Of a DNA stretch of 41,252 bases, positions 15,855 to 24,864 are shown in pieces; position 1 is the stretch's first letter; each line of letters opens with the position of its first letter. Source of the DNA: JAKQIM01 sp964633225 (lineage in GTDB: Bacteria > Chloroflexota > Anaerolineae > Anaerolineales > UBA4823); assembly GCA_964633225.1 (NCBI GenBank), contig CAZWFQ010000030.1, positions 1 through 41,252 on the forward strand, given 5' to 3'. The notes below the pieces were generated by a model. The model was given only the letters and a program-made list of their open reading frames with translations. It had not been told where the DNA came from and ran no database searches. Made by a program: the position numbers and the translations under genes.

Positions 15855-15906
15855 TCCTACCTGGGCGGGGGATGAGCGGCTGAAAAAAGAGGGTGGGGGA
15901 GCGAGG

Positions 15907-15912
15907 TATAAT
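15907..15912 (+). promoter_or_regulatory. -10 element upstream of the WD40 lipoprotein
   Basis: A perfect TATAAT lies 25 bases before the chosen ATG and just ahead of AAAGGAG. No convincing -35 is visible. A second TATAAT at 15850-15855 overlaps the nadB stop. Confidence 0.4.
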
Positions 15913-15937
15913 TGACTTATTCGTAAAGGAGATGCCC

Positions 15938-18640
15938 ATGTTCACCTCTCGCTGGCTTAACGGGCTGCTTTTGACGGCCCTGATTGTTTTGCTCGCCGCG
16001 TGCAGCCCAGCTACCGGGCAGCCGCCAGACGTTCAGGTGGGTGTTGACCCAAACTTCACCGCCGCTGCCGGCAGCGGTGAAGTAGCTCTGACCGCAACCG
16101 TGGATGAAGTTCAGGCCAAAGCCCCAGCCGGTGCTGCCAGCAGCCAGGTGGCAGATAGCACAGTGATGCCTGCTCCTCCTGTCATGCCTGGCCTGGCGGG
16201 TGCCAACCCTCCCAACCAGCCGCCGATCTCAGAAACACCCCCGGCCAGCGCAGAGCGCCCCACCAGCACCCCCACCCCCGACCCCTTGGGTTTCTCGATT
16301 AATAATGAAGAAGACCTGGTGCTGCTCTCGCAGCTCAGCAGCAGTGCCTTGGGCGGCATTGCCCAGGCTGCCTGGGCGCCCGATGCCCGGCACATGGCCC
16401 TCTCTGGCCCTCTGGGTGTGGGCTGGTTGAAGGTGGGAAGCTTTAGCGTGGGTTCGGATCCGGGTTTGGATCTGGCCTGGGTCAATCCAGATCTGCCCTC
16501 CAGCGCCAGCTTGCAGATCAACCGGGATGGCACACGCCTGCTGGTCCTTGGTTCTGGCGGCCGGGCGGTGCTTTTGAACACTGCTGATGGCAGCCCGGTG
16601 GCCCAGATGGACCTCCAACCTCCGGCTGGCAACCTGGAGCAGGTGGTTTCGCTCAGCCCCGATGGCGGCTCGCTGGCTGTTGCCAGTGATAACCATGTCA
16701 CCCTATACGCCTGGGACACCGGCGCCCCCACGTTGGCGTTGGATGGGCAAGACGGCGTTGGCGCGATTGTGGCCCTGGCCTTCAGCCCCGATGGCCGCAA
16801 GTTGATGGCTGGCAGTCAGGATGGCGATGTGCAGGTCTGGAACCTCGCCAGCGGCACGCTCACCCGTCACGAAGATTCTGGCCGTGGGGATACGTTCTCC
16901 TGTGCCTCGCCCGGGTATCCTGTTGCACCGGGCGGCATGTTGGCCCTCATTTGCCGCTGGCCCAGCGATGATCAGCAGGTAGATAATATCGAGATCTGGA
17001 TGTGGGATCCTGCCAACGATCGGAGCCACTACGTCAACTCTCTGACCGCTACACAGGCGATGGATTACGCCCATTTTGCCTTTGGCCCGGGCCGCAGCAT
17101 CATGGGGCTGGTGGCGGGCGGAGACCAGCAGATTTGGACAATTTCCGGCGATTTCCGCCGCACCAATACCCTGCCCGCACAGTGGATGACCGGTTGGGCC
17201 TTCAGCCCTGCCAACCAGGGCAAGGTAGTTGCCATTTGGGACGCGCAGTCGGTGCGTTTTTACGACACAACCAATGCCAGCCTGCTGGGCCAATATACCC
17301 TGCCGGGTTCGAATGCCGCTGTGCAAGAGCTGATCCTGATCGGGAACCCGGTTATGGGGGTTGGGCAGGGCCGCCTGCTGGCCCTGGGGCGCGCCGATGG
17401 CGTGGTGGAACTGTGGAATGCCGCCAATGGGCAGCAAGTGCACGTTTTTGAGCCCCTGGCGGGCAGCATTGTGGGGTTGAGCGCGGCCATGCAGTCGCCG
17501 GGTACCAACCTCATCCCGCTTCCTGGCCCCTGGTTGGCAGTCGGCAGCGCAGAAGGTGATATCCGGCTGTGGAACCTGATCAGCGATCCACCGGTTGAGT
17601 TGGGCAGGTTCACCCTGGGCCGTGCCCTGTATGCCCTGGCGATCAACCCCGATGGCTCGGTGCTGGCTGTCTCGGCCCAGGTGGACGTGGAACGCTCTCC
17701 CCTGGTCAGCCTGTGGGATCCGGTGGCTGGCACCCAGGTGGGTATGCTCGAGACAGGCGGAGCAGCGGTTTCTGCCCTGGTCTACTCACCGGACGGGGCT
17801 TCCTTGGCGGTGGGCAATTTTGCCGGCGAGGTGCAGATCTGGAACGCTAACGCTTTGACCTTGCTTGAAACCATTGACACCGGCAGCGGCAGTGCCATCA
17901 CTGACCTGGTTTTCTCTCCCGACGGCTCGATGCTGGCTGTGGTCAGCGGCGACCGTTTCCAGGTGTGGGATGCGGCCCAGGCCGCTTTCATTCGCGGCTA
18001 CGTCTCTGCCTCTCCGCAGTTGGCCCTGGCTTTCAGCCCTGACCAGTGTTCGCTGGCGGTCAACAGCGGCCCGGCCCTGGATGTGCTGGATATCCCCAGC
18101 GGAGCGTTCTATCTCACCGAATCGGTTGATTCGGATGATCTCAAGCAGCTCAGCCTGGCCTTTAGTCCCGATGGCCGCATGCTTGCCAGCGGCTTGAACG
18201 ATGGCCGCTTGATGTTATGGGGCGTGCCGGGCAGCCAAGAGGGCCTGGGTAAGTTCCCGAAACCGGTCTGCGGCTTGCTGAGCCCCTTCCCCACTGCCAC
18301 CCCTGTGCCAGTGCCCACCAATACCCCCACGCTCGTCCCCACTGCCACCTCTTCCCCCACCCCCAATTGGACGCCTACCTACACGCCCACTCCGCCTGCC
18401 CTGGCCCGCACCCTATACCTCACCGACCCGCACATGCGCGGCGAGGATGTGCGCGCTTTGCAAGAGCGCCTGATCGCTTTGGGTTATACCGAGCTAAACC
18501 TGGCGGATGGCGATTTTGGTGCCTCGACCGATGGCGCCCTGCGCCGTTTCCAGCAGTTGAACAACCTGCTGGTGGATGGTATTGTGGGCCAGGTCACCTG
18601 GACCATCATCTGGGCTCCCAACGCGGTGCGTGGAGATTGA
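15938..18640 (+). CDS. WD40-repeat lipoprotein with C-terminal peptidoglycan-binding domain
   Basis: 900 residues from the ATG at 15938, which has AAAGGAG at the right distance; an ATG six bases earlier touches the ribosome binding site. A lipoprotein signal peptide ends at LLAAC (Cys22). A low-complexity Ala/Pro/Thr region (about 25-130) is followed by WD40-like blades, many with the pattern SPDG.....GS..G.V.VWN, forming one or two propellers (about 135-775). A Thr/Pro linker (TATPVPVPTNTPTLVPT region) leads to a PG_binding_1 domain (about 825-895) with RGEDVRALQERLIALGYT, DGDFGASTDGALRRFQ and VDGIVGQVTW. It is probably surface-anchored, holding a propeller near the cell wall or S-layer. Its partner is unknown. 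Confidence 0.85.
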   Translation: MFTSRWLNGLLLTALIVLLAACSPATGQPPDVQVGVDPNFTAAAGSGEVALTATVDEVQAKAPAGAASSQVADSTVMPAPPVMPGLAGANPPNQPPISETPPASAERPTSTPTPDPLGFSINNEEDLVLLSQLSSSALGGIAQAAWAPDARHMALSGPLGVGWLKVGSFSVGSDPGLDLAWVNPDLPSSASLQINRDGTRLLVLGSGGRAVLLNTADGSPVAQMDLQPPAGNLEQVVSLSPDGGSLAVASDNHVTLYAWDTGAPTLALDGQDGVGAIVALAFSPDGRKLMAGSQDGDVQVWNLASGTLTRHEDSGRGDTFSCASPGYPVAPGGMLALICRWPSDDQQVDNIEIWMWDPANDRSHYVNSLTATQAMDYAHFAFGPGRSIMGLVAGGDQQIWTISGDFRRTNTLPAQWMTGWAFSPANQGKVVAIWDAQSVRFYDTTNASLLGQYTLPGSNAAVQELILIGNPVMGVGQGRLLALGRADGVVELWNAANGQQVHVFEPLAGSIVGLSAAMQSPGTNLIPLPGPWLAVGSAEGDIRLWNLISDPPVELGRFTLGRALYALAINPDGSVLAVSAQVDVERSPLVSLWDPVAGTQVGMLETGGAAVSALVYSPDGASLAVGNFAGEVQIWNANALTLLETIDTGSGSAITDLVFSPDGSMLAVVSGDRFQVWDAAQAAFIRGYVSASPQLALAFSPDQCSLAVNSGPALDVLDIPSGAFYLTESVDSDDLKQLSLAFSPDGRMLASGLNDGRLMLWGVPGSQEGLGKFPKPVCGLLSPFPTATPVPVPTNTPTLVPTATSSPTPNWTPTYTPTPPALARTLYLTDPHMRGEDVRALQERLIALGYTELNLADGDFGASTDGALRRFQQLNNLLVDGIVGQVTWTIIWAPNAVRGD

Positions 18641-18694
18641 ATCTGGAACCGTTATGATCCTGAGCATTGCATTGCGTATTGCCATCTGTGGACA

Positions 18695-19126
18695 ATGAAC
18701 TGCATCTTCTGTAATATCCTATCAGGCACCGCCCCAGCCAGCTTCGTGTATCGTGATGAAGTCTGCGCTGCCTTCATGGACATCCAGCCCATCAACCCTG
18801 GGCACCTGCTTGTGATCCCGGTGGCACACGCTGCCAACCTGTCTGAGCTGGAGCCGGAGACCGGCGCCCACTTGTTCCGCGTGGCCCAACGCCTGGCGGC
18901 TGCCCTGCGTAGCAGCGGCGTGCAGTGCCAGGGAGTGGACCTCTTCCTGGCGGATGGCGAAGCAGCCGGGCAAGAAGTCTTTCATGTCCATTTGCACGTC
19001 ATCCCGCGCTTCCAAGGGGATGGCTTTGGTTTTCATTTTTCGCCCACCTACAAACAGCGCCCCTCTCGCCTTGAACTGGAGCAGGCGGCTGAGAAGATAC
19101 GATATTTTTTCTCATCGCGGATATAA
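18695..19126 (+). CDS. HIT-family nucleotide hydrolase/transferase
   Basis: 143 residues. The HIT signature HVHLHVIPR carries H97, H99 and H101, the central histidine being the catalytic nucleophile on nucleoside phosphoramidates or dinucleotides in this family. The N-terminus has CIFCNIL, a zinc-ligand pattern of the Hint branch, and PINPGHLLVIP at 32-42. It lacks any extra domain and is of usual length. The ribosome binding site is weak. The substrate cannot be read from the sequence. It is cytoplasmic, between two predicted lipoproteins. Confidence 0.93.
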   Translation: MNCIFCNILSGTAPASFVYRDEVCAAFMDIQPINPGHLLVIPVAHAANLSELEPETGAHLFRVAQRLAAALRSSGVQCQGVDLFLADGEAAGQEVFHVHLHVIPRFQGDGFGFHFSPTYKQRPSRLELEQAAEKIRYFFSSRI

Positions 19127-19127
19127 T
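19122..19127 (+). promoter_or_regulatory. -10 element at the end of the HIT gene
   Basis: A TATAAT overlaps the HIT stop codon and lies 55 bases before the next ATG. There is no clear -35. This would let the propeller lipoprotein and its downstream genes be transcribed independently. Confidence 0.3.
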
Positions 19128-19181
19128 CTAACCACCAATGACCTGTTTTTGTCACAATATCTTGTTTACAGACTACTAATT

Positions 19182-20864
19182 ATGCCTCTGCTCTTACTAA
19201 TCCCTCTCCTTGCTTTGCTCCTTTCTGCTTGCACCCCGGCTGGCCTCACGCCTGCTGCCGCACCCAATGAAGTGCCCAGCGCAACCCCGGTCCCTCGCCT
19301 CCAGATCGTCCCCAGTTGGACGCCCACGGAGGTTCTACCGCCCACTGCCACCCCCACCCGGCGGCCTACCAATACCCAACCGTCTTTCCCTACGCCTACC
19401 CCTTTTACCTTGCCTGGTACACCCCAGCCGGTCTCTGGCGCCGCGGATGCGCCCTTTATCGGGGATGCCTGGTTGGAGCGGCCACTGCTGTTGGGTCAAG
19501 ATCAACCAGCCTTGCTCTCCCTCTTGCGTTATAACCCCATCCCCTGGCAGCCCCAAACTGCCAGCAGTGCGCTTGGGCTGGGCTACCTGCTGGATCACCG
19601 TTTTATCCCGGGCTGCGCCATTGAAGGCTCAGAGGGTGCGGTGGTGGGTGGTCAGCAAAGCGCCGAAGTTTCATCCATCCTCCTGGGTGAGGTCTTATTT
19701 GATACCACCCTGGTCAGCGAGGCTGGTGCTCTTGTCTCGGTTACATATTGTTCTAGTGATGAGGGTGTCTCGGCTTGCTTTGACGTGCGAGTGGGCGATG
19801 ATGCGGAGAACTGCCTGAATGATGCCCGCGAAGCCCTGAGCACTTTTGAGATGGTCTTCAACCCCAACCTGGATGTCACGCCGCATGTTTGGAACTGCCT
19901 GGGCGTGGTGGAAGGCCAGACGGATGCGGCTTGCCTCACCGGCGCCACGCGCCAGGCAAATGCCCTGGCCTTTGCCGGCCCCGATAATCCCTGGGTGGCG
20001 GGCCAGGGCGGGGCCCTGTTGGTTTGGAATGGACGAGAATGGCGCAGTGCGCACAGCCCCACCACGGCATCCTTGACGAACGTGGCATTTGCAGCCGCGG
20101 ATGACGGTTGGGCGGTTGGCGAAGGCGCCATCATCTTGCGTTGGAACGGCCTGGAGTGGAGCGAGTTCCAGTCTTACACCTCTCCCGGCCGCGGCCCCGG
20201 TGGCGCCACCATCACCCTCAACAGCCTGGCCCTCGCCAGCCCGGTGGACGGTTGGGCGGTGGGTGGGCAGGTCAAAGGCAGCGATGTGGAAGCCTATATT
20301 TTGCACTGGGATGGGCAGGCGTGGAGCCCGGTGACCGAGCGGCCGGCCTGTGACTGTACCCTGGAAGATGTCGCCGCCAATGGCCCGGCAGATGTTTGGG
20401 CAGTGGGCGGTGGGAATGAGGACGCCGTAGCCATGCATTGGGATGGCATCGAGTGGCGTGTGATCGAAATTTCTGACGCCACCCGTCTCTTTGCGGTAAA
20501 TGTAAGCGCAGAAGGTGAGGTTTGGGCGGCTGGTTACGAGCAGGCTGTTGCCCCGCTCGACTTTGCTACCGGTTTTGAACGCGGCGTGGTGCTGCGCTGG
20601 AACGGCGAGCGTTGGGATCGCTATGTGCTGCCTCCCCAGCAGGGCCGCCTATATGCTGTGGCTGGGCAGTCCGGCGGCGATGCCGTCTGTGGCGGCGACA
20701 GCACTTATTTCCGCGCCGACCGCCGCTGGCAGCGCGTGGCCTTTTCTCTGGGCTTCAGCGAGACCATCGTTGATATTGCTCTCGATCCCGAAGGCCAGGC
20801 CTGGGGGTTGACTTTGTCTGGCAAGGTCTTCCGCCTGGATAACACCCTCGCCCCTGGGCAATGA
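19182..20864 (+). CDS. Lipoprotein with WAVG-type beta-propeller repeats
   Basis: 560 residues from the ATG at 19182. The frame is open far upstream through the HIT gene, but the signal peptide MPLLLLIPLLALLLSAC with Cys17 fixes the start; no good ribosome binding site is seen. A Thr/Pro-rich linker (about 30-85) precedes a domain of unknown type (about 90-300). Then come repeated blades with the pattern DGWAVGxGxxxxxWNGxxW (about 320-555), e.g. DGWAVGEGAIILRWNGLEW and ADVWAVGGG. These resemble the propeller repeats of BNR or photosystem-assembly-factor-like proteins. It is predicted to be lipid-anchored outside the membrane. The final TGA overlaps the start of the next gene by 4 bases. Confidence 0.8.
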   Translation: MPLLLLIPLLALLLSACTPAGLTPAAAPNEVPSATPVPRLQIVPSWTPTEVLPPTATPTRRPTNTQPSFPTPTPFTLPGTPQPVSGAADAPFIGDAWLERPLLLGQDQPALLSLLRYNPIPWQPQTASSALGLGYLLDHRFIPGCAIEGSEGAVVGGQQSAEVSSILLGEVLFDTTLVSEAGALVSVTYCSSDEGVSACFDVRVGDDAENCLNDAREALSTFEMVFNPNLDVTPHVWNCLGVVEGQTDAACLTGATRQANALAFAGPDNPWVAGQGGALLVWNGREWRSAHSPTTASLTNVAFAAADDGWAVGEGAIILRWNGLEWSEFQSYTSPGRGPGGATITLNSLALASPVDGWAVGGQVKGSDVEAYILHWDGQAWSPVTERPACDCTLEDVAANGPADVWAVGGGNEDAVAMHWDGIEWRVIEISDATRLFAVNVSAEGEVWAAGYEQAVAPLDFATGFERGVVLRWNGERWDRYVLPPQQGRLYAVAGQSGGDAVCGGDSTYFRADRRWQRVAFSLGFSETIVDIALDPEGQAWGLTLSGKVFRLDNTLAPGQ

Positions 20865-21610
20865 CAACTTCCACGATCCTTTTCCTTCACGGCGGCGGGT
20901 TATCTGGCCGCATGTGGCAGCCGCAGATCGAGCGCCTGCCCGAATTCCGCTGCCTGGCCCCTGACCTGCCCGGTCACGGTCAGTTGGCAGGGGTGCCCCT
21001 CAGCATCCCCGATACCGTCCGGCGCCTGGCTGAGCTGCTGCGCCAGGAGGCCCCCGGCGGCCGCGCCCATGTGGTGGGGCTGTCTTATGGCGGTGTGGTA
21101 GCCCAGGCTTTGATGGTGCACTGCCCCGAATTGGTCGATCACGTCATCCTTTCGGGCAGTTCAGTGCGCTTGAGCGGCTTATTGTTCGGCATTCTCAAGC
21201 TCCAGGCTGTCCTCAACCGCCCGCTGCTCAAGCTGCTCAGCCCAGCGCAAATTGCCTGGCTGACCGCGGTGCAGTTTGGCATCCCACTTGAATTCCGCCA
21301 GGCAATGGGTGAGGATATGCGCCTGGTCAGTGCCGATAGCTTCCTGGCCCTCAGCCTGGCCTATGGCGAGATTGAAACCCCGCCGCATTTTGAGCGCCCG
21401 GTGTTGGTTTGCGTGGGCCAAAAGGAAACTTTGCCTGCTAAGATGTTTGCCCGCAGCCTGGTGCAGCAGATGAAGGGCTCGCATGGCGCCCTTATCCCCT
21501 GCTTGGGGCACGTCTGGAATCTGCAAGCCCCTGATCTCTTTTCTCAGGTGGTGCGTGCCTGGGTCACGGATGCGCCCCTGCCGGGAGACATCCAGGACTT
21601 AAAGGCATAG
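20861..21610 (+). CDS. Alpha/beta hydrolase
   Basis: 249 residues, overlapping the previous gene by ATGA. The fold landmarks are FLHGGGLSGRMW (oxyanion region, residues 8-19), APDLPGHG, the nucleophile elbow GLSYGG with Ser75, and the C-terminal His217 in LGHVWN. The usual catalytic Asp position (VLVCVGQKETLP) shows Glu189 instead, so either Glu serves as the acid or it lies elsewhere. There is no signal peptide, so it is cytoplasmic. The substrate cannot be inferred; the family includes esterases and hydrolases of many small esters. It is translationally coupled to the propeller lipoprotein gene. Confidence 0.88.
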   Translation: MTTSTILFLHGGGLSGRMWQPQIERLPEFRCLAPDLPGHGQLAGVPLSIPDTVRRLAELLRQEAPGGRAHVVGLSYGGVVAQALMVHCPELVDHVILSGSSVRLSGLLFGILKLQAVLNRPLLKLLSPAQIAWLTAVQFGIPLEFRQAMGEDMRLVSADSFLALSLAYGEIETPPHFERPVLVCVGQKETLPAKMFARSLVQQMKGSHGALIPCLGHVWNLQAPDLFSQVVRAWVTDAPLPGDIQDLKA

Positions 21611-21638
21611 CCCTAAGCTTGAAATCCAAAGGACTTTT

Positions 21639-24380
21639 ATGATGAATATTTCGCCTTCCACCCATACCCGCCCGCGCAGCTTCTGGATCATTCTTGGGCT
21701 GCTGGTTTTGGCAATTGTGTTGGTCTTCTTGCGCGGTTTGCCCAGTTGGCCACTCCGTGCTGATGATCCTCCACAGCGCTTTTCAGCTTACCGCGCCCTG
21801 GATGATCTGAAAGTTGTCTTTGGCGAGGATGGCTCGCCGCACCCCACCGGCAGTGCCACCCACGATCAGGTTGCCCTGCGCCTGGCGGCACGCCTGGAAT
21901 CCTTAGGCTACACCCCTGAAGTGCAAGAGACAACCGCCTGCCGCCCCTACAACGGCACCAATGCCAACTGCGCCACCGTCACCAATGTGTTGGCGCGCCT
22001 GGATGGGGTCTTGGGTGGACAGGCCTTGATGTTAGCCACCCATTATGATTCTGTCCCTGCTGGCCCGGGCATTGCCGATGATGCCGCCGGGACTGCGGCC
22101 CAGTTGGAAATTGCCCGTATCTTGCGCAGCGCTCCCCAGCCTTACCGCAACCCGGTCATTTTCTTGTTCACCGATGCCGAGGAGCTGTATTCGCTTGGAG
22201 CACAGGGTTTCGTGGATGAGCATCCCTGGGCCCGGCAGGTGGCTGTGGTCATCAATCTGGAAGCGCGCGGCACAAGTGGTGAGAGCTTGATGTTTGAGAC
22301 CAGCCCCGGTAATGAATGGCTGATGGAGGCTGTGTCTGCGGCTCGCCGCCCGGCGACCAGCTCGTTGATGGTGGATGCTTACGGCCTGATGTCGAGCAGC
22401 ACCGACCTGAGCGTTTTTATGCAGGCTGGTATGGCGGGGTTGAACTATGCTTTCACTGCCAACAGCACCCGTTACCATACACCGCAGGATAACCTGGAGA
22501 ACCTCAGCCTGGGCAGCCTGCAGCACCAGGGCGATAGTGTCTTGGCGGCTGCTCAAACCCTGGCTGCCATGGATCTCACCCGTCCTTCTGATGCAGCCCC
22601 AGATGCGGCTTATATGGACCTGTTGGGTTTCGGCCTGCTGAGCTTCCCCCGTGCTTGGGTCTTGCCATTGAGCGTGGTGTTGGTGCTGCTGTTGGCTGCC
22701 GGCCTGGGCTTTGTCTATTGGCGCGAGCGGCAGCGACTTTTTGTTGATCGCGTTGAAGGTCCTGTTCAATCGCCCGTTCCCCAGGCCTCGGCGCCTGTCG
22801 AAGAGCAGGCTGCGCTCAAGCCTGCTGGTGAGGTCGTTGAGCCAGTTCAGCCCGGCGAGCCTGCCTCGCCCCAAGCGGGGGTGCTTCCAGAGCCGGCTGA
22901 AGACCGAACTGCGGTGCCTGCTGTTTTGCATCTGGAGAATATGCTCATCGCCCGTCCTGAGCCGCCTCAGCCGGGTGAGCCGGCCCCTGTACCTGAGCCG
23001 GCAGAGGCTGTCGTTGAGCCAGCTCCTGCCGAGCAGGCCGCTGCTGTGCCTCCAGCCGCCCCGCTTGAGGCAGAGCGATCCATGCAACCGCACGCTCCAC
23101 GCCGGGTATTCAATGCCAGGCCCCTACAAGCGGTGGGCTGGGGTCTGCTGGCGGCCTTCCTCACGGTTTTGCTTTCGGCCTTGTTGGGTTGGGGGCTGGC
23201 AAGCCTGGTACCCGCCCTGAAAGGGGAGCCTGCCCCCTGGCATGCCTACCCGATCTTCATGCGGCTGGCGTTGTGGAGCTTGCCCCTTTTCCTGGCTGCT
23301 CTGGCGGCCTGGTTATTTGCCCGCCGGACGGGCGGCGTTGACCTGGCCCTGGGCGTTTGGAGCTTGTGGGCACTGCTTGGGTTGGTGGCGGCTGTTGCAA
23401 TGCCTGGCGCCGCGATTTACCTGCTCGTCCCAACGTTGGTGGCGGCGGTTTTGCTGTTGGTCCTCATGCTGAGCGGTTTGCACCGCAGCCCCCTGGCGCG
23501 CGAGATTGCTTTTGCCATTCCCGCCCTGCTGTCTGTTTTGCTGCTGGCGCGCCTGGTGGTACAGTTCGAAACCGTGGTCAGCTTTTCCATGCCTTACGTG
23601 ATCACATTGTGCCTGGGCCTGGCGGCGGCTGCCTTCTTGCCGCTCTTTGACCTGCCGCCTGGGCAGACCCTCCCCCGCCGTTGGCTGATCCTGGGCGTTG
23701 GCGGCCTGCTTGGGCTGGCTTTGGTGGCAGCCATCCTGGTGCCCACCTATTCGACTGCCCGCCCCCAACCGCTCAATTTTTATTACCTGGCAGACCTGGA
23801 TGCCGGGACAACCCGCTGGACGACTTTCGAGACCCTGGAAACCCTGCCCCTCAGCCTGCGCGAGACCTTCTCTCAAGAGGGTGCTGCGCGCCTGGAGAAT
23901 ATTTATCCCTGGTGGGGAGATGCAGGTTGGCTCTTACCGGTGGCGCCTGCCCCGGCTTTTGCTGGAGATGTGGGCGAGCTGGAGATACTTTCAGATATTA
24001 CCTATGAAGGCGGGACGCGCGTGATCATCCTGGCAGTGCATACGCAAGCGCCAGAGGTTGATCTGATCATCCCGGTCGAAACCCTGGCTTCTGTCCAGGT
24101 GGGCGAAAAAGAATTGTTTGATGATGTGACTGAGCCCTGGGATGGGATGTATTATTTGCAGTGCAGTGGTCACTGTGAAGGTTTTGAAGTCCGGTTGGCG
24201 TTCAATGCCCCCCGCGACTCTGCCGCCAAGCCCCTCACCGTCTACTTGCGTGAGGTCAGTTTAGGCTTGCCGGCTGCTGCTGGCGCAGAAGCTGGCCTGG
24301 CCCTGCCGCCGCGCCCCGCGATAACGATGCCCATCCACGCTGGCGACCAGACGGTGGTGTGGAAGTCATTTGATTTGTAA
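21639..24380 (+). CDS. Membrane-anchored M28 family zinc aminopeptidase-like protein
   Basis: 913 residues; ATGATG start preceded by AAAGGA. One membrane helix (about 15-32) is followed by an extracytoplasmic M28 domain (about 45-315). All metal and catalytic residues of the family are in place: H135 in THYDS, D147 in IADDAAG, E181/E182 in TDAEE, E208 in NLEARG and H280 in RYHTPQDN. Next come a membrane helix (about 326-350), a long Pro/Glu-rich cytoplasmic loop (about 360-490), some seven further helices (about 500-705) and a soluble C-terminal domain (710-913). The layout resembles ER metallopeptidase 1-like M28 proteins. It probably trims peptides at the outer face of the membrane. It ends at a strong inverted repeat. 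Confidence 0.88.
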   Translation: MMNISPSTHTRPRSFWIILGLLVLAIVLVFLRGLPSWPLRADDPPQRFSAYRALDDLKVVFGEDGSPHPTGSATHDQVALRLAARLESLGYTPEVQETTACRPYNGTNANCATVTNVLARLDGVLGGQALMLATHYDSVPAGPGIADDAAGTAAQLEIARILRSAPQPYRNPVIFLFTDAEELYSLGAQGFVDEHPWARQVAVVINLEARGTSGESLMFETSPGNEWLMEAVSAARRPATSSLMVDAYGLMSSSTDLSVFMQAGMAGLNYAFTANSTRYHTPQDNLENLSLGSLQHQGDSVLAAAQTLAAMDLTRPSDAAPDAAYMDLLGFGLLSFPRAWVLPLSVVLVLLLAAGLGFVYWRERQRLFVDRVEGPVQSPVPQASAPVEEQAALKPAGEVVEPVQPGEPASPQAGVLPEPAEDRTAVPAVLHLENMLIARPEPPQPGEPAPVPEPAEAVVEPAPAEQAAAVPPAAPLEAERSMQPHAPRRVFNARPLQAVGWGLLAAFLTVLLSALLGWGLASLVPALKGEPAPWHAYPIFMRLALWSLPLFLAALAAWLFARRTGGVDLALGVWSLWALLGLVAAVAMPGAAIYLLVPTLVAAVLLLVLMLSGLHRSPLAREIAFAIPALLSVLLLARLVVQFETVVSFSMPYVITLCLGLAAAAFLPLFDLPPGQTLPRRWLILGVGGLLGLALVAAILVPTYSTARPQPLNFYYLADLDAGTTRWTTFETLETLPLSLRETFSQEGAARLENIYPWWGDAGWLLPVAPAPAFAGDVGELEILSDITYEGGTRVIILAVHTQAPEVDLIIPVETLASVQVGEKELFDDVTEPWDGMYYLQCSGHCEGFEVRLAFNAPRDSAAKPLTVYLREVSLGLPAAAGAEAGLALPPRPAITMPIHAGDQTVVWKSFDL

Positions 24381-24404
24381 ACCAACGAACGCGATAGATG
24401 ATTT

Positions 24405-24450
24405 TTTGGAAAGCGGCGACTACCATACCTGGTGGTCGCCGCTTTCCAAA
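24405..24450. terminator. Bidirectional terminator-like inverted repeat (21-base arms)
   Basis: Arms 24405-24425 and 24430-24450 pair at 20 of 21 positions, the remaining one being a G-T wobble, with a 4-base loop. It lies between the convergent ends of the M28 gene (24380) and the zinc-ribbon gene (24453). No T-run follows the stem on either strand. Confidence 0.8.
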
Positions 24451-24452
24451 CC

Positions 24453-24851
24453 CTAAAAGATAAATGCCAGTAACGGGGCGATCACACTTGCCAGCACGCC
24501 CAGCATGGCGCCCACAATGCCAATGCAGGTTGGCACAACGAAGACAACCGCCAAGACGATCAAGAGGATACGCACCCACTTGGCAGTATCTCCGGTCGAA
24601 GGTTGGCCCTGCGGCTGGGCAGGCTGATAGGCATCCTCAATCGCGGGGGCTTTGTCTGGCTGGCTCGGCTTTTCCTGGCGGCTGGTTGGCGGCACCACTT
24701 CTACCCATGTCACGGGCCGCGGCCCGGCTGGTCGCAGCATCTCGGGCACGGGCACGGCATTGCCGCAGTAAGCGCAGGGGACTTTTTCCTCGTATTCGCT
24801 GTTCAAGATGATGGGTGCCCCACAGGCAGGGCAGTTGAAAGAAGGGGTCAT
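24453..24851 (-). CDS. Zinc-ribbon protein with C-terminal membrane segments
   Basis: 132 residues from the ATG at 24851, preceded by AAAGG; a longer frame to 24893 overlaps the upstream gene and has no site. The N-terminus is a four-cysteine zinc ribbon (CPACG about 9-13 and CAYCG about 28-32). A Pro-rich linker follows (about 35-85), then two hydrophobic stretches (about 91-132) predicted to cross the membrane. The zinc ribbon would face the cytoplasm. The function is unknown. It follows the M32 carboxypeptidase gene by 13 bases and is probably co-transcribed. Confidence 0.75.
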   Translation of the reverse strand: MTPSFNCPACGAPIILNSEYEEKVPCAYCGNAVPVPEMLRPAGPRPVTWVEVVPPTSRQEKPSQPDKAPAIEDAYQPAQPQGQPSTGDTAKWVRILLIVLAVVFVVPTCIGIVGAMLGVLASVIAPLLAFIF

Positions 24852-24864
24852 GTGAGTGCCTTTC

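Noticed and set aside
16111..17733. Several minus-strand frames opposite the WD40 lipoprotein
   Set aside because: They mirror the repeated WD40 coding sequence and have no signals of their own.
22760..23085. Pro/Glu-rich repeats in the M28 gene as a possible DNA repeat array
   Set aside because: The repeats are only at the level of amino-acid composition; the DNA units are irregular and of different length.
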